A stretch of DNA of 5,536 nucleotides from Burkholderiales bacterium (GCA_017880705.1 JADGRS010000238.1:1-5536), one strand, 5' to 3'; shown: positions 1-5,244, counted from the stretch's first letter. Notes: generated by a model not told the origin, from the letters alone. Translations and numbers: made by a program.

Positions 1-342
1 GAGGCGCTCGGCATATTCGTGCAGGTGGTGCCCCTTCAGCGCGTGCTGGTGCTCGAAGAGAAGGTCGTGCATCGGCCAGAATTTTCCCTGCGCTCCCGCG
101 GCCTCGGCGGCCTGGGCGGCAATGAGCGCGTGGGGATGGACCTCCTCGAGCGGGAAGTGGCGGTATGCGAAACGCACGCGGTCCCTGAACTCCGCGAGCA
201 GCAGCTTCACGACGGGCGCCGCTTGCTTGCAGTTGGGGCATTCGAAATCCCCGTACTCGACCAGGACGAGGCGGGCGTGCGCAGGGCCGATCACATGATC
301 GGTCGGCTCGATCGGCGCGACGAGCTCAAAAGCGTGGTTCAT
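1..342 (-). CDS. DsbA-family thiol:disulfide oxidoreductase (C-terminus outside window)
   Basis: Thioredoxin-fold protein of the DsbA/Thioredoxin_4 type; 114 codons are visible and the reading frame is open at the left edge. After a short N-terminus, a beta strand (about residues 24-30) leads into the redox motif C35-P-N-C38 in the context EYGDFECPNCKQ. The YRHFPLEEVHPHA segment (about 60-72) and the stretch AAEAAGAQGKFWPMHDLLF that follows are typical of this family. There is no signal peptide, so the protein probably acts in the cytoplasm as a reductase or oxidoreductase rather than as periplasmic DsbA. Similar domains are known fused to the C-terminus of some NhaA antiporters; here the gene starts on its own. 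ATG at 342 is preferred because an AGAGG ribosome binding site lies 8 nt upstream; an in-frame ATG at 348 is only 2 nt from it. The substrate is unknown. The family call is firm, the specific role is not. Confidence 0.9.
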   Translation of the reverse strand, partial: MNHAFELVAPIEPTDHVIGPAHARLVLVEYGDFECPNCKQAAPVVKLLLAEFRDRVRFAYRHFPLEEVHPHALIAAQAAEAAGAQGKFWPMHDLLFEHQHALKGHHLHEYAERL

Positions 343-545
343 TGTCATTGCCTCTTCGATCCCTATCCGACGGGATGCGCATGCAGGCGGCGAGCCTGCA
401 GCGCGGCGCCGATCAGGAAAAGGACAAACAATACTCCGCTCACGCCCCGGGGCGGAACCGAGGCTAGAATGAGCACGTGGCCGAAGTGACCCAGTGCCTC
501 CGCGGGTGCTGTCCGCAATTGGTACCTGACACGAATTTCTAGAAA
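343..545. other. intergenic region between dsbA-like and DUF924 genes
   Basis: Divergent intergenic stretch. It holds a 7-bp-stem hairpin (TGCAGGC 382-388 with GCCTGCA 394-400, 5-nt loop), a perfect 12-bp palindrome CGCCCCGGGGCG at 443-454, and most of the REP-like palindrome at 521-560. No clear sigma-70 promoter for either flanking gene was found. A short minus-strand frame (476 to 363) would encode about 37 residues with a hydrophobic stretch followed by Arg-Arg, but it lacks a ribosome binding site and is not called as a gene. Confidence 0.6.
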
Positions 546-560
546 TTGGTCTCCGACACC
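521..560. repeat. REP-like imperfect palindrome
   Basis: A 40-nt imperfect inverted repeat centred between 540 and 541. The inner 14 bp (AATTTCTAGAAATT, 534-547) are a perfect palindrome. The outer arms GGTACCTGACAC and GTCTCCGACACC keep 8 of 13 pairs, so 15 of 20 positions pair overall. Motifs of the GGTACCTGACAC / GGTGTC..GACACC kind resemble dispersed extragenic palindromes of beta- and gammaproteobacteria; that link is from memory and was not checked in this genome. The right arm overlaps the first five codons of the DUF924 gene. Confidence 0.55.
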
Positions 561-1124
561 AGTTCTTCCGACGTCATCGAATTCTGGTTCGGTCCGCCGC
601 AGGCGCGGGGAATGGCGCGTCCGGAGTGGTTCCGGAAGGACGTGAAGTTCGACGCGGAGATAAGGCGCCTTTTCGCCGCGCTGCACGCGAGCGCGGCGCT
701 CGGGGAGCGGGAGGCCTGGCGCGCGCAGCCGCGCTCGATGCTCGCCCTGGTGATCGTCCTCGACCAGTTTTCCCGCAACCTCTATCGAGGGGACGCGCGC
801 GCCTTCGCGCAGGACGCGCACGCCCTCGCATGCGCGCGCGAGGCGCTCGCGAGGGGAGACGACGCGGGCCTCCTCCCGGTCGAGCGGCAGTTTTTCTACA
901 TGCCCTTCGAGCACAGCGAGGATCTCGCCGACCAAGACCGCGCCGTGGAGCTGATGCGCTCGCTGGATGCGTTCGAGCACACGCGGGGGCTCGAAGGGTG
1001 GGCCGAGCGCCACCGCGTCGTCATCCGGCGCTTCGGCAGGTTCCCTCACCGCAACGCCGCCCTGGGCCGCGCCTCGACGCCGCAGGAAATCGAGTTCCTG
1101 AAGGAACCCGGCTCGGCGTTCTGA
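546..1124 (+). CDS. DUF924 family protein (TPR-like fold), TTG start
   Basis: A 192-residue protein matching the DUF924 family over its whole length. Characteristic blocks are VIEFWFG near the N-terminus (10-16), LDQFSRNLYRG (72-82), FYMPFEHSEDLADQ (117-130), RFGRFPHRNAALGR (162-175) and the C-terminal EFLKEPGSAF. The family is all-helical and TPR-like; no biochemical function is established that I can name. The length is normal, so the gene looks intact. The start is odd: a TAG stop sits in frame at 540-542, and the only initiation codon before the conserved WFG block is TTG at 546, inside the REP-like palindrome. No good ribosome binding site precedes it, only AGAAA directly abutting. The native 5' end may have been replaced by the repeat. 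The gene ends exactly one base before the stop of the convergent THX gene. Confidence 0.9.
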   Translation: MVSDTSSSDVIEFWFGPPQARGMARPEWFRKDVKFDAEIRRLFAALHASAALGEREAWRAQPRSMLALVIVLDQFSRNLYRGDARAFAQDAHALACAREALARGDDAGLLPVERQFFYMPFEHSEDLADQDRAVELMRSLDAFEHTRGLEGWAERHRVVIRRFGRFPHRNAALGRASTPQEIEFLKEPGSAF

Positions 1125-1256
1125 CTACTTCTTCTTGGCCGTGGCCGCGATCGCCGCGGCCTTCGCCTTCGCGTTCGCCCGGTTCTTCAGCCGCGTCTTG
1201 CCGTGACTGCCCTTGAAGACCTTGCCCTTGAAAGTGCGCTTGTCGCCCCTGCCCAT
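1125..1256 (-). CDS. 30S ribosomal protein THX
   Basis: A 43-residue, very basic protein. The N-terminus MGRGDKRTFKGKVFKGSHGK closely follows the THX pattern ([20 protein letters not shown] in Thermus, about 26 residues), a small peptide that sits in the head of the 30S subunit. Here the core is followed by a Lys/Ala-rich tail of roughly 20 residues ending AATAKKK, longer than the Thermus form. AAGGA lies 7 nt before the ATG, a strong ribosome binding site, and a perfect TATAAT is found 30-35 nt upstream, so it is probably transcribed alone. It lies downstream of the sigma operon in the same direction and abuts the DUF924 gene tail to tail with no spacer. Family identification rests on the N-terminal 20 residues. 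Confidence 0.88.
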   Translation of the reverse strand: MGRGDKRTFKGKVFKGSHGKTRLKNRANAKAKAAAIAATAKKK

Positions 1257-1285
1257 GGTGCCGTTCCTTCGGTGGATAAGGGTCG

Positions 1286-1291
1286 ATTATA
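1286..1291 (-). promoter_or_regulatory. putative -10 box of the THX gene
   Basis: Read on the minus strand this is TATAAT, a perfect sigma-70 -10 hexamer in an otherwise GC-rich region. Transcription would begin near 1279-1280, giving a leader of about 24 nt that includes the AAGGA site. No good -35 is present at 16-18 bp spacing (ACCCTC or AACCCT), so the promoter may rely on the -10 or an activator. It lies just outside the stop codon (1301) of the secreted-protein gene. Confidence 0.55.
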
Positions 1292-1300
1292 GAATGCTCG

Positions 1301-2557
1301 TCAACCGGGAGGGTTCGCAGGCTTCGCTTCGGGCGCATTTCCGCGCCGATCGCGTCCCTGCACCGTGTAGCCCTCGGGGACCTTGAAGAGATCCACCGCG
1401 GGCTCGGCGCGCTTGATCGAAGCGAGCCGGTAGATCGATTCTCCGGTGCGCGGATCGTTGTGGCGCGCGTACACCAGCACTTGCAGGTCGTGCGCGTACC
1501 AGGACTCCTTCGTGACGTTGATGGGGTTGCGGTTGCCGATGCGGCCCGCGGGAATCGTCCAGACCGTGGACGTTCCCTCGGCCTGCACGCCGTCGAATGC
1601 CGTAGTGCCCAGCGACGTTGTCACGCCCTTGCCGAGCCCCGCGGTGCTCTCGAAATGAAACGAGTCGAGGCCGGGCATGGGCGGCAGCGGAGGCACGGGT
1701 GGCGTCGGCGGAACGGGCGTGCGCGGCGACCCAGGGAGTTCGGGTGGCATCGGCGGAATCGGCGGAACCGGTGGGAGCGGGTCGTCACCCATCCGCACCA
1801 CCTTCACGCGCACTTCCTCGCGCGGCATGCCGTCGACGACTTCGCGCGTGACGTAGACATGGGAGCCGGTGCCCTCGCTGCTGCCGACTTCCTTGCCGTC
1901 GACGGTGAGCTTGCCGTTCTCGACCTTCACCTCCTTGCCGCTCTTCGCCTTGATGACGAGCCCTCCGCCCGCGACTTCCTTGCCGTTGAGGAATACCTTG
2001 CCGTCCTCGACGCGCACCTCCTCGGTGCCGTCCACCTTGATCACCTGCCTGCTGTGAGTGTCGGCGCGGGCCACGCCGAACGAGCCGGGGGCCACGATGG
2101 CGCGCTTCGGTCCCGGATACAGCATGACGTGCCGGCTCGCGACGGGATCGTTGATGAAGACATTCATGTCGCCCGCGGTGCCCGACTCCTGGCGGGATCG
2201 ACCCTCGCCGTCGCGATACACGCGACCGGACGTCTTCCTGCTGATGATGTTCCCGTCGGCGAGCGACTGGTTCATTTCCGTGATCACCTCGGCGCTATAG
2301 GGTGCTCCCTTCACGATCCTTCCCGACGCCATGCGCCCGCTGAAGAGCGTTCCCATCGAGGTCCGCATGTCGCGGGTGAAATCCTCGGACCAGCGCTTCC
2401 ATGCTTCGGCTTGCGCGTGCGCGTCCTCGGCCGCCGCGACGTGGAATTGCGAGAGCACGACCGGAGGCGCGTCCGCGGGGGGCGCCGGCTCCGCGAGCGC
2501 AAGTGCGGGGAAGGAGAAGAGCGCCGCCGCTAGCGCAGGGAGAGGGATCGGTTTCAT
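1301..2557 (-). CDS. secreted protein of an ECF sigma operon, with internal repeats and Pro-rich linker
   Basis: A 418-residue exported protein of unknown function. A Sec signal peptide covers residues 1-22 with cleavage likely after ALA. Residues about 84-155 (APYSAEVITEMNQSLADGN, RVYRDGEGRSRQE, VFINDPVASRHVMLYPGP) and about 314-400 (SLGTTAFDGVQAEGT, TIPAGRIGNRNPI, ESWYAHDLQVLVYARHNDPR, KVPEGYTV) look like two halves of one domain that I recall from exported proteins of Acidobacteria and other bacteria. Between them lie two 24-residue beta-type repeats (172-195 and 201-224) and a Pro-rich linker (260-295). There are no cysteines and no membrane segment after the signal. ATG at 2557 is chosen because AAGGA lies 6 nt upstream and the signal peptide follows directly; the frame is open further upstream, but that part is out of frame with the real upstream genes. 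It starts 26 nt after the putative anti-sigma gene and is the likely output or a sensor partner of that regulon. Confidence 0.85.
   Translation of the reverse strand: MKPIPLPALAAALFSFPALALAEPAPPADAPPVVLSQFHVAAAEDAHAQAEAWKRWSEDFTRDMRTSMGTLFSGRMASGRIVKGAPYSAEVITEMNQSLADGNIISRKTSGRVYRDGEGRSRQESGTAGDMNVFINDPVASRHVMLYPGPKRAIVAPGSFGVARADTHSRQVIKVDGTEEVRVEDGKVFLNGKEVAGGGLVIKAKSGKEVKVENGKLTVDGKEVGSSEGTGSHVYVTREVVDGMPREEVRVKVVRMGDDPLPPVPPIPPMPPELPGSPRTPVPPTPPVPPLPPMPGLDSFHFESTAGLGKGVTTSLGTTAFDGVQAEGTSTVWTIPAGRIGNRNPINVTKESWYAHDLQVLVYARHNDPRTGESIYRLASIKRAEPAVDLFKVPEGYTVQGRDRRGNAPEAKPANPPG
1673..1780 (-). repeat. proline-rich low-complexity coding segment
   Basis: Encodes residues 260-295 of the secreted protein, a run of PxPP units (PLPPVPPIPPMPPELPGSP, then PVPPTPPVPPLPPMP). 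At DNA level it is a degenerate repeat of CCGCC/CCACC triplets. Such segments form stiff polyproline-II linkers, here joining the repeat section to the C-terminal domain half. It is also a likely place for copy-number variation between strains. Confidence 0.8.
1886..2044 (-). repeat. two 24-residue repeats inside the secreted protein
   Basis: Residues 172-195 and 201-224 align without gaps with 13 of 24 identities, following VIKxxxxxEVxVExGKxxxxGKEV. Each unit reads as alternating hydrophobic/charged strands with a tight turn at DG or NG, suggesting a small beta-hairpin duplicated in tandem. Confidence 0.8.
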
Positions 2558-2583
2558 CGTCGTTCCTTCTTTTCGTCTTCGAG

Positions 2584-3069
2584 TCAGTTGAGAAGGCGGA
2601 CCGCGAGCGGCTCGCCCTCCGCGGAATACAGCATCTCGGCGCGCACCGGCTCCGCGGCCCGGTCCGGGGAGACCGGCAATCCCCAGGACGCGAGAAGCGC
2701 GCGGGGAAATTCGGTGGCGACCACGGTGGTGCCGGATTCCTTCGCGATGCGCTCGAGCGGCCGCAGCGCGAGGAAGGGCCCCGCGTCGCGCTCGATCGAA
2801 GGTCCCGCGAGCACCACGATGTCGTCGCCGGCGGGAACCGGCCCGCGGATCATCCAGCTCACGATCGCGATGGTCGCCGCGAGCGCGAGCGGCGGCATCC
2901 ACCACAAGCGGGGCCGGCTCGCCGTGCGGGTCGCGCGAAATCGCGCCACGAGCGCGGCCTCCATCGCCTCGGGGGCGGCAATCCGGGCGAGCTCGTTCCT
3001 CACCTCGTCGAGCTTGAGGGCGATGAGCGTCTCCTGTCCCGGCTCGAGGGTCGAATCCTGGGTGTTCAT
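2584..3069 (-). CDS. putative single-pass membrane anti-sigma factor
   Basis: A 161-residue protein with an N-terminal charged, probably cytoplasmic region (1-54), one membrane segment (about 55-74, WWMPPLALAATIAIVSWMI) and a periplasmic tail of roughly 85 residues. This is the usual layout of membrane anti-sigma factors, which bind the ECF sigma factor until an envelope signal arrives. Its ATG overlaps the sigma stop codon (ATGA), pointing to translational coupling and matched amounts of the two proteins; AAGGA lies 9 nt upstream. It has no cysteine, so it cannot be of the zinc-binding ZAS class (HxxxCxxC), and I recognise no named family domain. The assignment therefore rests on gene order and topology. 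An alternative is a membrane partner with another role in the same operon. Confidence 0.68.
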   Translation of the reverse strand: MNTQDSTLEPGQETLIALKLDEVRNELARIAAPEAMEAALVARFRATRTASRPRLWWMPPLALAATIAIVSWMIRGPVPAGDDIVVLAGPSIERDAGPFLALRPLERIAKESGTTVVATEFPRALLASWGLPVSPDRAAEPVRAEMLYSAEGEPLAVRLLN

Positions 3070-3677
3070 CGAATGGCTTCCTTGAGGCGATGGTCCTCGC
3101 GCGAGGCGAGCGGCGAGAGGCGTTGCGCGAGCTGGGCGCGCGCGCGCGACAGGCGCGAGCGCACGGTGCCGATGTCGATGCCGCATACCTGTGCCGCCTC
3201 GGCATACGAGAGCTCCGATAGCTCGCACAGGACCAGGACATCGCGGTAGTGGGGGGCGAGCGCGGCAATGGCGCGCCGCACGTGCTCGGCCGCCTCGCCG
3301 CGCAGGATCCTCTCGAGCGGCGTGTCCCGGTCGATATGCGCCTCGTGCGTCTCGAGATCGTCGCTGAGATCGCCGGGATCGGTCGAGTCTTCCCGGCTAC
3401 CCGCCGCCTTGCGCGCGATGTTGCGCGCGACGCCGCAGAGCCACGCGGCGAGCGTGCCGCGCATCGGATCGTATTGGCTGGGCCTCGTCATGAAATGGAT
3501 GAAAGTCTCCTGCGTCGCGTCGGCCGCGTGGGCCGTGGACCCTGAATAGAGCAGCGCCAGCCGGTACACGGCATCGCGGTGGCGGCGATAGAGCTGGACG
3601 AACGCCGCTTCGTCGCCCTGCTTCATCTGGGCAAGCAGCGCGAGCTCGGGCTGGACGTCTTGCGGTGGCATGGCCAT
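3066..3677 (-). CDS. ECF-type RNA polymerase sigma factor
   Basis: A 203-residue sigma-70 family factor with only regions 2 and 4. Sigma-2 spans about 24-92: FVQLYRRHRDAVYRLALLY, the DATQETF core-binding block (53-59) and the promoter-melting/-10 contact segment around LAAWLCGVARNIARK (76-90). A linker rich in Asp/Glu (94-127) follows. Sigma-4 (about 130-187) contains YRDVLVLCELSELSYAEAA, then the helix-turn-helix VCGIDIGTVRSRLSRARAQL that would read the -35 element. Two in-frame ATGs (3677, 3671) are possible; neither has a well-spaced ribosome binding site, and GGGAG lies 14 nt before the first. It heads a three-gene operon with the putative anti-sigma factor (4-bp overlap) and the secreted protein. 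A GGAACC motif upstream suggests autoregulation. The exact ECF group cannot be assigned from the sequence alone. Confidence 0.93.
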   Translation of the reverse strand: MAMPPQDVQPELALLAQMKQGDEAAFVQLYRRHRDAVYRLALLYSGSTAHAADATQETFIHFMTRPSQYDPMRGTLAAWLCGVARNIARKAAGSREDSTDPGDLSDDLETHEAHIDRDTPLERILRGEAAEHVRRAIAALAPHYRDVLVLCELSELSYAEAAQVCGIDIGTVRSRLSRARAQLAQRLSPLASREDHRLKEAIR

Positions 3678-3718
3678 GGCGGTCGTTGTTACTCCCTATT
3701 GCCGCCAGCCCGCCCAAA

Positions 3719-3724
3719 GGTTCC
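3719..3724 (-). promoter_or_regulatory. candidate ECF -35 element upstream of the sigma operon
   Basis: On the minus strand this reads GGAACC, followed by TTT, in the 53-nt gap between maiA and the sigma gene. GGAAC-type -35 elements are typical of ECF-dependent, autoregulated promoters. No convincing ECF -10 (CGTC or TCTA type) is found 15-17 nt downstream, where the sequence is GGCAATAG, so the call is tentative. Confidence 0.35.
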
Positions 3725-3730
3725 AGCTAT

Positions 3731-4369
3731 TTACTCGGCGTCGGGCTGCGCCGCGGGCTGCGCGCGGTCGAAGGCGGGGAGGGCGAGGCACGCTTCGTTG
3801 ATCGCGCGGATCCGCGGATAGGGATCCATCGGGATCTTCAGGCGGCCTGCGTTGGCGACCTGCGGGACGAGGCAGACATCGGCGAGCGTCGGCGTGTCGC
3901 CCAGCGAGAATCGGCCACCCGCGCGCGATGCGAGCTGCGGCTCGATGGCGGCGAAGCCCTCGTCGATCCAGTGGCGATACCACTCATTGCGCTTCGGCTC
4001 GTCTATGCCCCAGACGCGCTCCAGGTACTTGAGGACGCGAGTGTTGTTGAGCGGATGGATGTCGCACGCGATGGCGAGCGCGATGGCGCGCACGAAGGCG
4101 CGATCCTCGGCGCCCTGCGGCAGCAGCGGCGGCGACGGATGCTTTTCCTCGAGGTACTCGATGATCGCCAGCGACTGCGTGAGCGCCGTGCCGTCGTCGA
4201 GAACGAGAACCGGCACGAGGCCCTGCGGGTTCACCGCCAGGAAGCCGGGCGCGCGTTGCTCATCCCTGCGCAGGTGGACGGAGCGCCGCTCGGCTTCGAG
4301 CCCCTTCAGGTTCATCGCGATGCGCACCCGGTAGGCGGCGGAGGAACGGAAATAACCGTGGAGAATCAT
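3731..4369 (-). CDS. maiA: maleylacetoacetate isomerase (zeta-class glutathione S-transferase)
   Basis: A 212-residue zeta-class GST. It matches maleylacetoacetate isomerase, which uses glutathione to convert maleylacetoacetate to fumarylacetoacetate in tyrosine/homogentisate (or gentisate) breakdown in the cytoplasm. N-terminal thioredoxin-like domain: GYFRSSAAYRVRIAMNLKG (5-23) with the zeta active-site serines S9-S10; the Cys of the eukaryotic SSC motif is Ala here. Next come VNPQGLVPVL with the cis-Pro at 53, and TQSLAIIEYLEE with glutathione-binding Q65-S66. C-terminal helical domain: DIHPLNNTRVLKYL (103-116) and the signature TLADVCLVPQVANA (161-174). Length is normal. Other genes of the pathway are not in the window, so the substrate is inferred from family. 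ATG at 4369 has no ribosome binding site at normal distance but overlaps the stop of a tiny leader frame. It is divergent from the Nudix gene. Confidence 0.92.
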   Translation of the reverse strand: MILHGYFRSSAAYRVRIAMNLKGLEAERRSVHLRRDEQRAPGFLAVNPQGLVPVLVLDDGTALTQSLAIIEYLEEKHPSPPLLPQGAEDRAFVRAIALAIACDIHPLNNTRVLKYLERVWGIDEPKRNEWYRHWIDEGFAAIEPQLASRAGGRFSLGDTPTLADVCLVPQVANAGRLKIPMDPYPRIRAINEACLALPAFDRAQPAAQPDAE

Positions 4370-4383
4370 GGCGGCGCCATCAT
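4366..4383 (-). promoter_or_regulatory. possible leader minicistron coupled to maiA
   Basis: Just before maiA, the codons ATG ATG GCG CCG CCA TGA form a five-residue frame whose TGA overlaps the maiA ATG as ATGA. The only purine-rich site, AGAAGG, is 5 nt before the second ATG but 16 nt before the maiA start, so ribosomes may load at the leader and re-initiate on maiA. This could also be chance. Confidence 0.3.
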
Positions 4384-4391
4384 AACCTTCT

Positions 4392-4397
4392 TATACT
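4392..4397 (+). promoter_or_regulatory. candidate -10 box of the Nudix gene
   Basis: TATACT matches the -10 consensus at five of six bases and sits four bases before the first ATG (4402). A start point about 7 nt downstream of the hexamer would fall at 4403-4405, so the mRNA would be leaderless and begin at or near the second ATG (4405). No Shine-Dalgarno sequence is present, which fits. The -35 region is poor. Confidence 0.4.
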
Positions 4398-4401
4398 GGC
4401 A

Positions 4402-5061
4402 ATGATGGTTTCAATCGCGGTCCAGAGCACCTTCACCCTTCCGAACAAGGCGGACATCGTGTCGCGTCTCGCGTCGAGCCCGCCCGTGGAAGAGCTCCTC
4501 ACGGCCGACGATCTCGAGCGCCAGCACGAGATCGGCAAGCGCACGTTGAAGCCCGCGGCGGTGCTGCTCCTCGTCGTGAACCATCCCGTCGATCCCACCG
4601 TCGTCTTCACGCAGCGCACGGCGCACCTCGCCGATCACGCCGGGCAGATCAGCTTTCCGGGAGGCCGCTGCGACGAGGGCGACCGCACGGCGGAGCACAC
4701 CGCGCTGCGCGAGGCCGAGGAGGAAGTCGGCATTCCCGCCGATCGCGTGGAGATCCTCGGGCGCCTTCCCGAATACCGAACGTCGACCGGCTACTGCGTC
4801 ACGCCGGTGGTCGGATGGGCCGAGCCGCCGCTCACGTTCAGGCCCGATCCCCACGAAGTCGCCGACGTCTTCGAAGTGCCGCTCGCGTTCCTCCTCGATT
4901 CCGGCAACCATCGTTACGAGAGCGCCTTCTTCAAGGGGCGCACGCGCAAATACTGGGCGATGCCCTACGGCGAGCGCTTCATCTGGGGCGCCACCGCCGG
5001 AATGCTCGTCACCTTCCACCGGATCCTCATTCCCAAGCCCGTCCCCCGCACCGACTTCTAG
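4402..5061 (+). CDS. nudL: Nudix hydrolase, CoA pyrophosphatase (NudL/YeaB) type
   Basis: A 219-residue Nudix protein of the coenzyme A pyrophosphatase group, which cleaves CoA or its derivatives to 3',5'-ADP and 4'-phosphopantetheine, probably in the cytoplasm. Residues 69-91 carry the NuCoA-type motif (FTQRTAHLADHAGQ, then ISFPGGRCD) and merge into the Nudix box, whose metal-binding helix is seen as ALREAEEEVGI (101-111). Downstream, GRLPEYRTSTGYCVTPVVGW (120-139) and EVADVFEVPLAFLL (152-165) match the E. coli NudL pattern, as does FIWGATAGM (193-201). Length is slightly above the usual 190-210 because of an N-terminal extension. ATG 4402 and 4405 are equally possible; there is no ribosome binding site and a TATACT box abuts, suggesting leaderless expression. 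The substrate is inferred from family. Confidence 0.92.
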   Translation: MMVSIAVQSTFTLPNKADIVSRLASSPPVEELLTADDLERQHEIGKRTLKPAAVLLLVVNHPVDPTVVFTQRTAHLADHAGQISFPGGRCDEGDRTAEHTALREAEEEVGIPADRVEILGRLPEYRTSTGYCVTPVVGWAEPPLTFRPDPHEVADVFEVPLAFLLDSGNHRYESAFFKGRTRKYWAMPYGERFIWGATAGMLVTFHRILIPKPVPRTDF

Positions 5062-5073
5062 GGCCGGTTGGTT

Positions 5074-5089
5074 TGAGGCTATCGCCTCA
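5074..5089. other. small hairpin downstream of the Nudix gene
   Basis: TGAGGC-TATC-GCCTCA, a 6-bp stem with a 4-nt loop, 12 nt after the Nudix stop codon. No T-run follows, so it is not a canonical Rho-independent terminator. Its right arm (from 5084) is also the start of the larger inverted repeat, so the two structures exclude each other. Confidence 0.45.
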
Positions 5090-5244
5090 TTGAAGTGGGG
5101 GTGAAGCTCGAACCGGGGGAGCACGACCTTTCAACCGGGAGAGAGCTCGCTGCTTACGATAGCGCTCGAATTTCTTTGGGTTCTTCTCCTGTGCGATGAG
5201 CGGGGCACCCCCTCTCGAGCTTCACCCCAACACTTCAATGAGGC
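5084..5244. repeat. about 160-bp element bounded by 28/30-nt inverted repeats
   Basis: The left end (5084-5111) and the reverse complement of the right end (5215-5244) are identical except for a 2-nt indel: GCCTCATTGAAGTG, then (TT)GGGGTGAAGCTCGA. The ends enclose about 100 bp, the layout of a small non-autonomous element such as a MITE. No target-site duplication was recognised outside the ends, and no transposase is present. Confidence 0.75.

Noticed and set aside
363..1049. A 228-codon minus-strand frame across the DUF924 gene
   Set aside because: It is antisense to a clearly recognised family protein and has no family resemblance itself; only its last 37 codons drew attention.
1299..1304. 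TTGACG (minus strand) as the -35 of the THX promoter
   Set aside because: It is only 7 bp from the TATAAT box, far from the 16-18 bp needed.
1460..3249. Long plus-strand open frames (1460-2533 and 2401-3249) antisense to the sigma operon
   Set aside because: They are His/Arg/Ala-rich shadows of GC-rich genes on the minus strand, with no recognisable domains.
1301..3268. A 655-codon open frame on the minus strand that includes the secreted-protein gene
   Set aside because: The part upstream of 2557 runs out of frame through the anti-sigma and sigma genes and is low-complexity Arg/Ala/Pro. The true start is ATG 2557 with a ribosome binding site and signal peptide.
5074..5089. Rho-independent terminator for the Nudix gene
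   Set aside because: The stem is short (6 bp) and no T-run follows; recorded as a plain hairpin.
4411..5124. A 237-codon minus-strand frame antisense to the Nudix gene
   Set aside because: It is a mirror of the Nudix coding sequence; the plus strand carries the full Nudix and NuCoA-type motifs.
5084..5244. Integron attC site or CRISPR repeat
   Set aside because: The GTTRRRY/RYYYAAC core sites of attC were not found, and there are no regularly spaced direct repeats.
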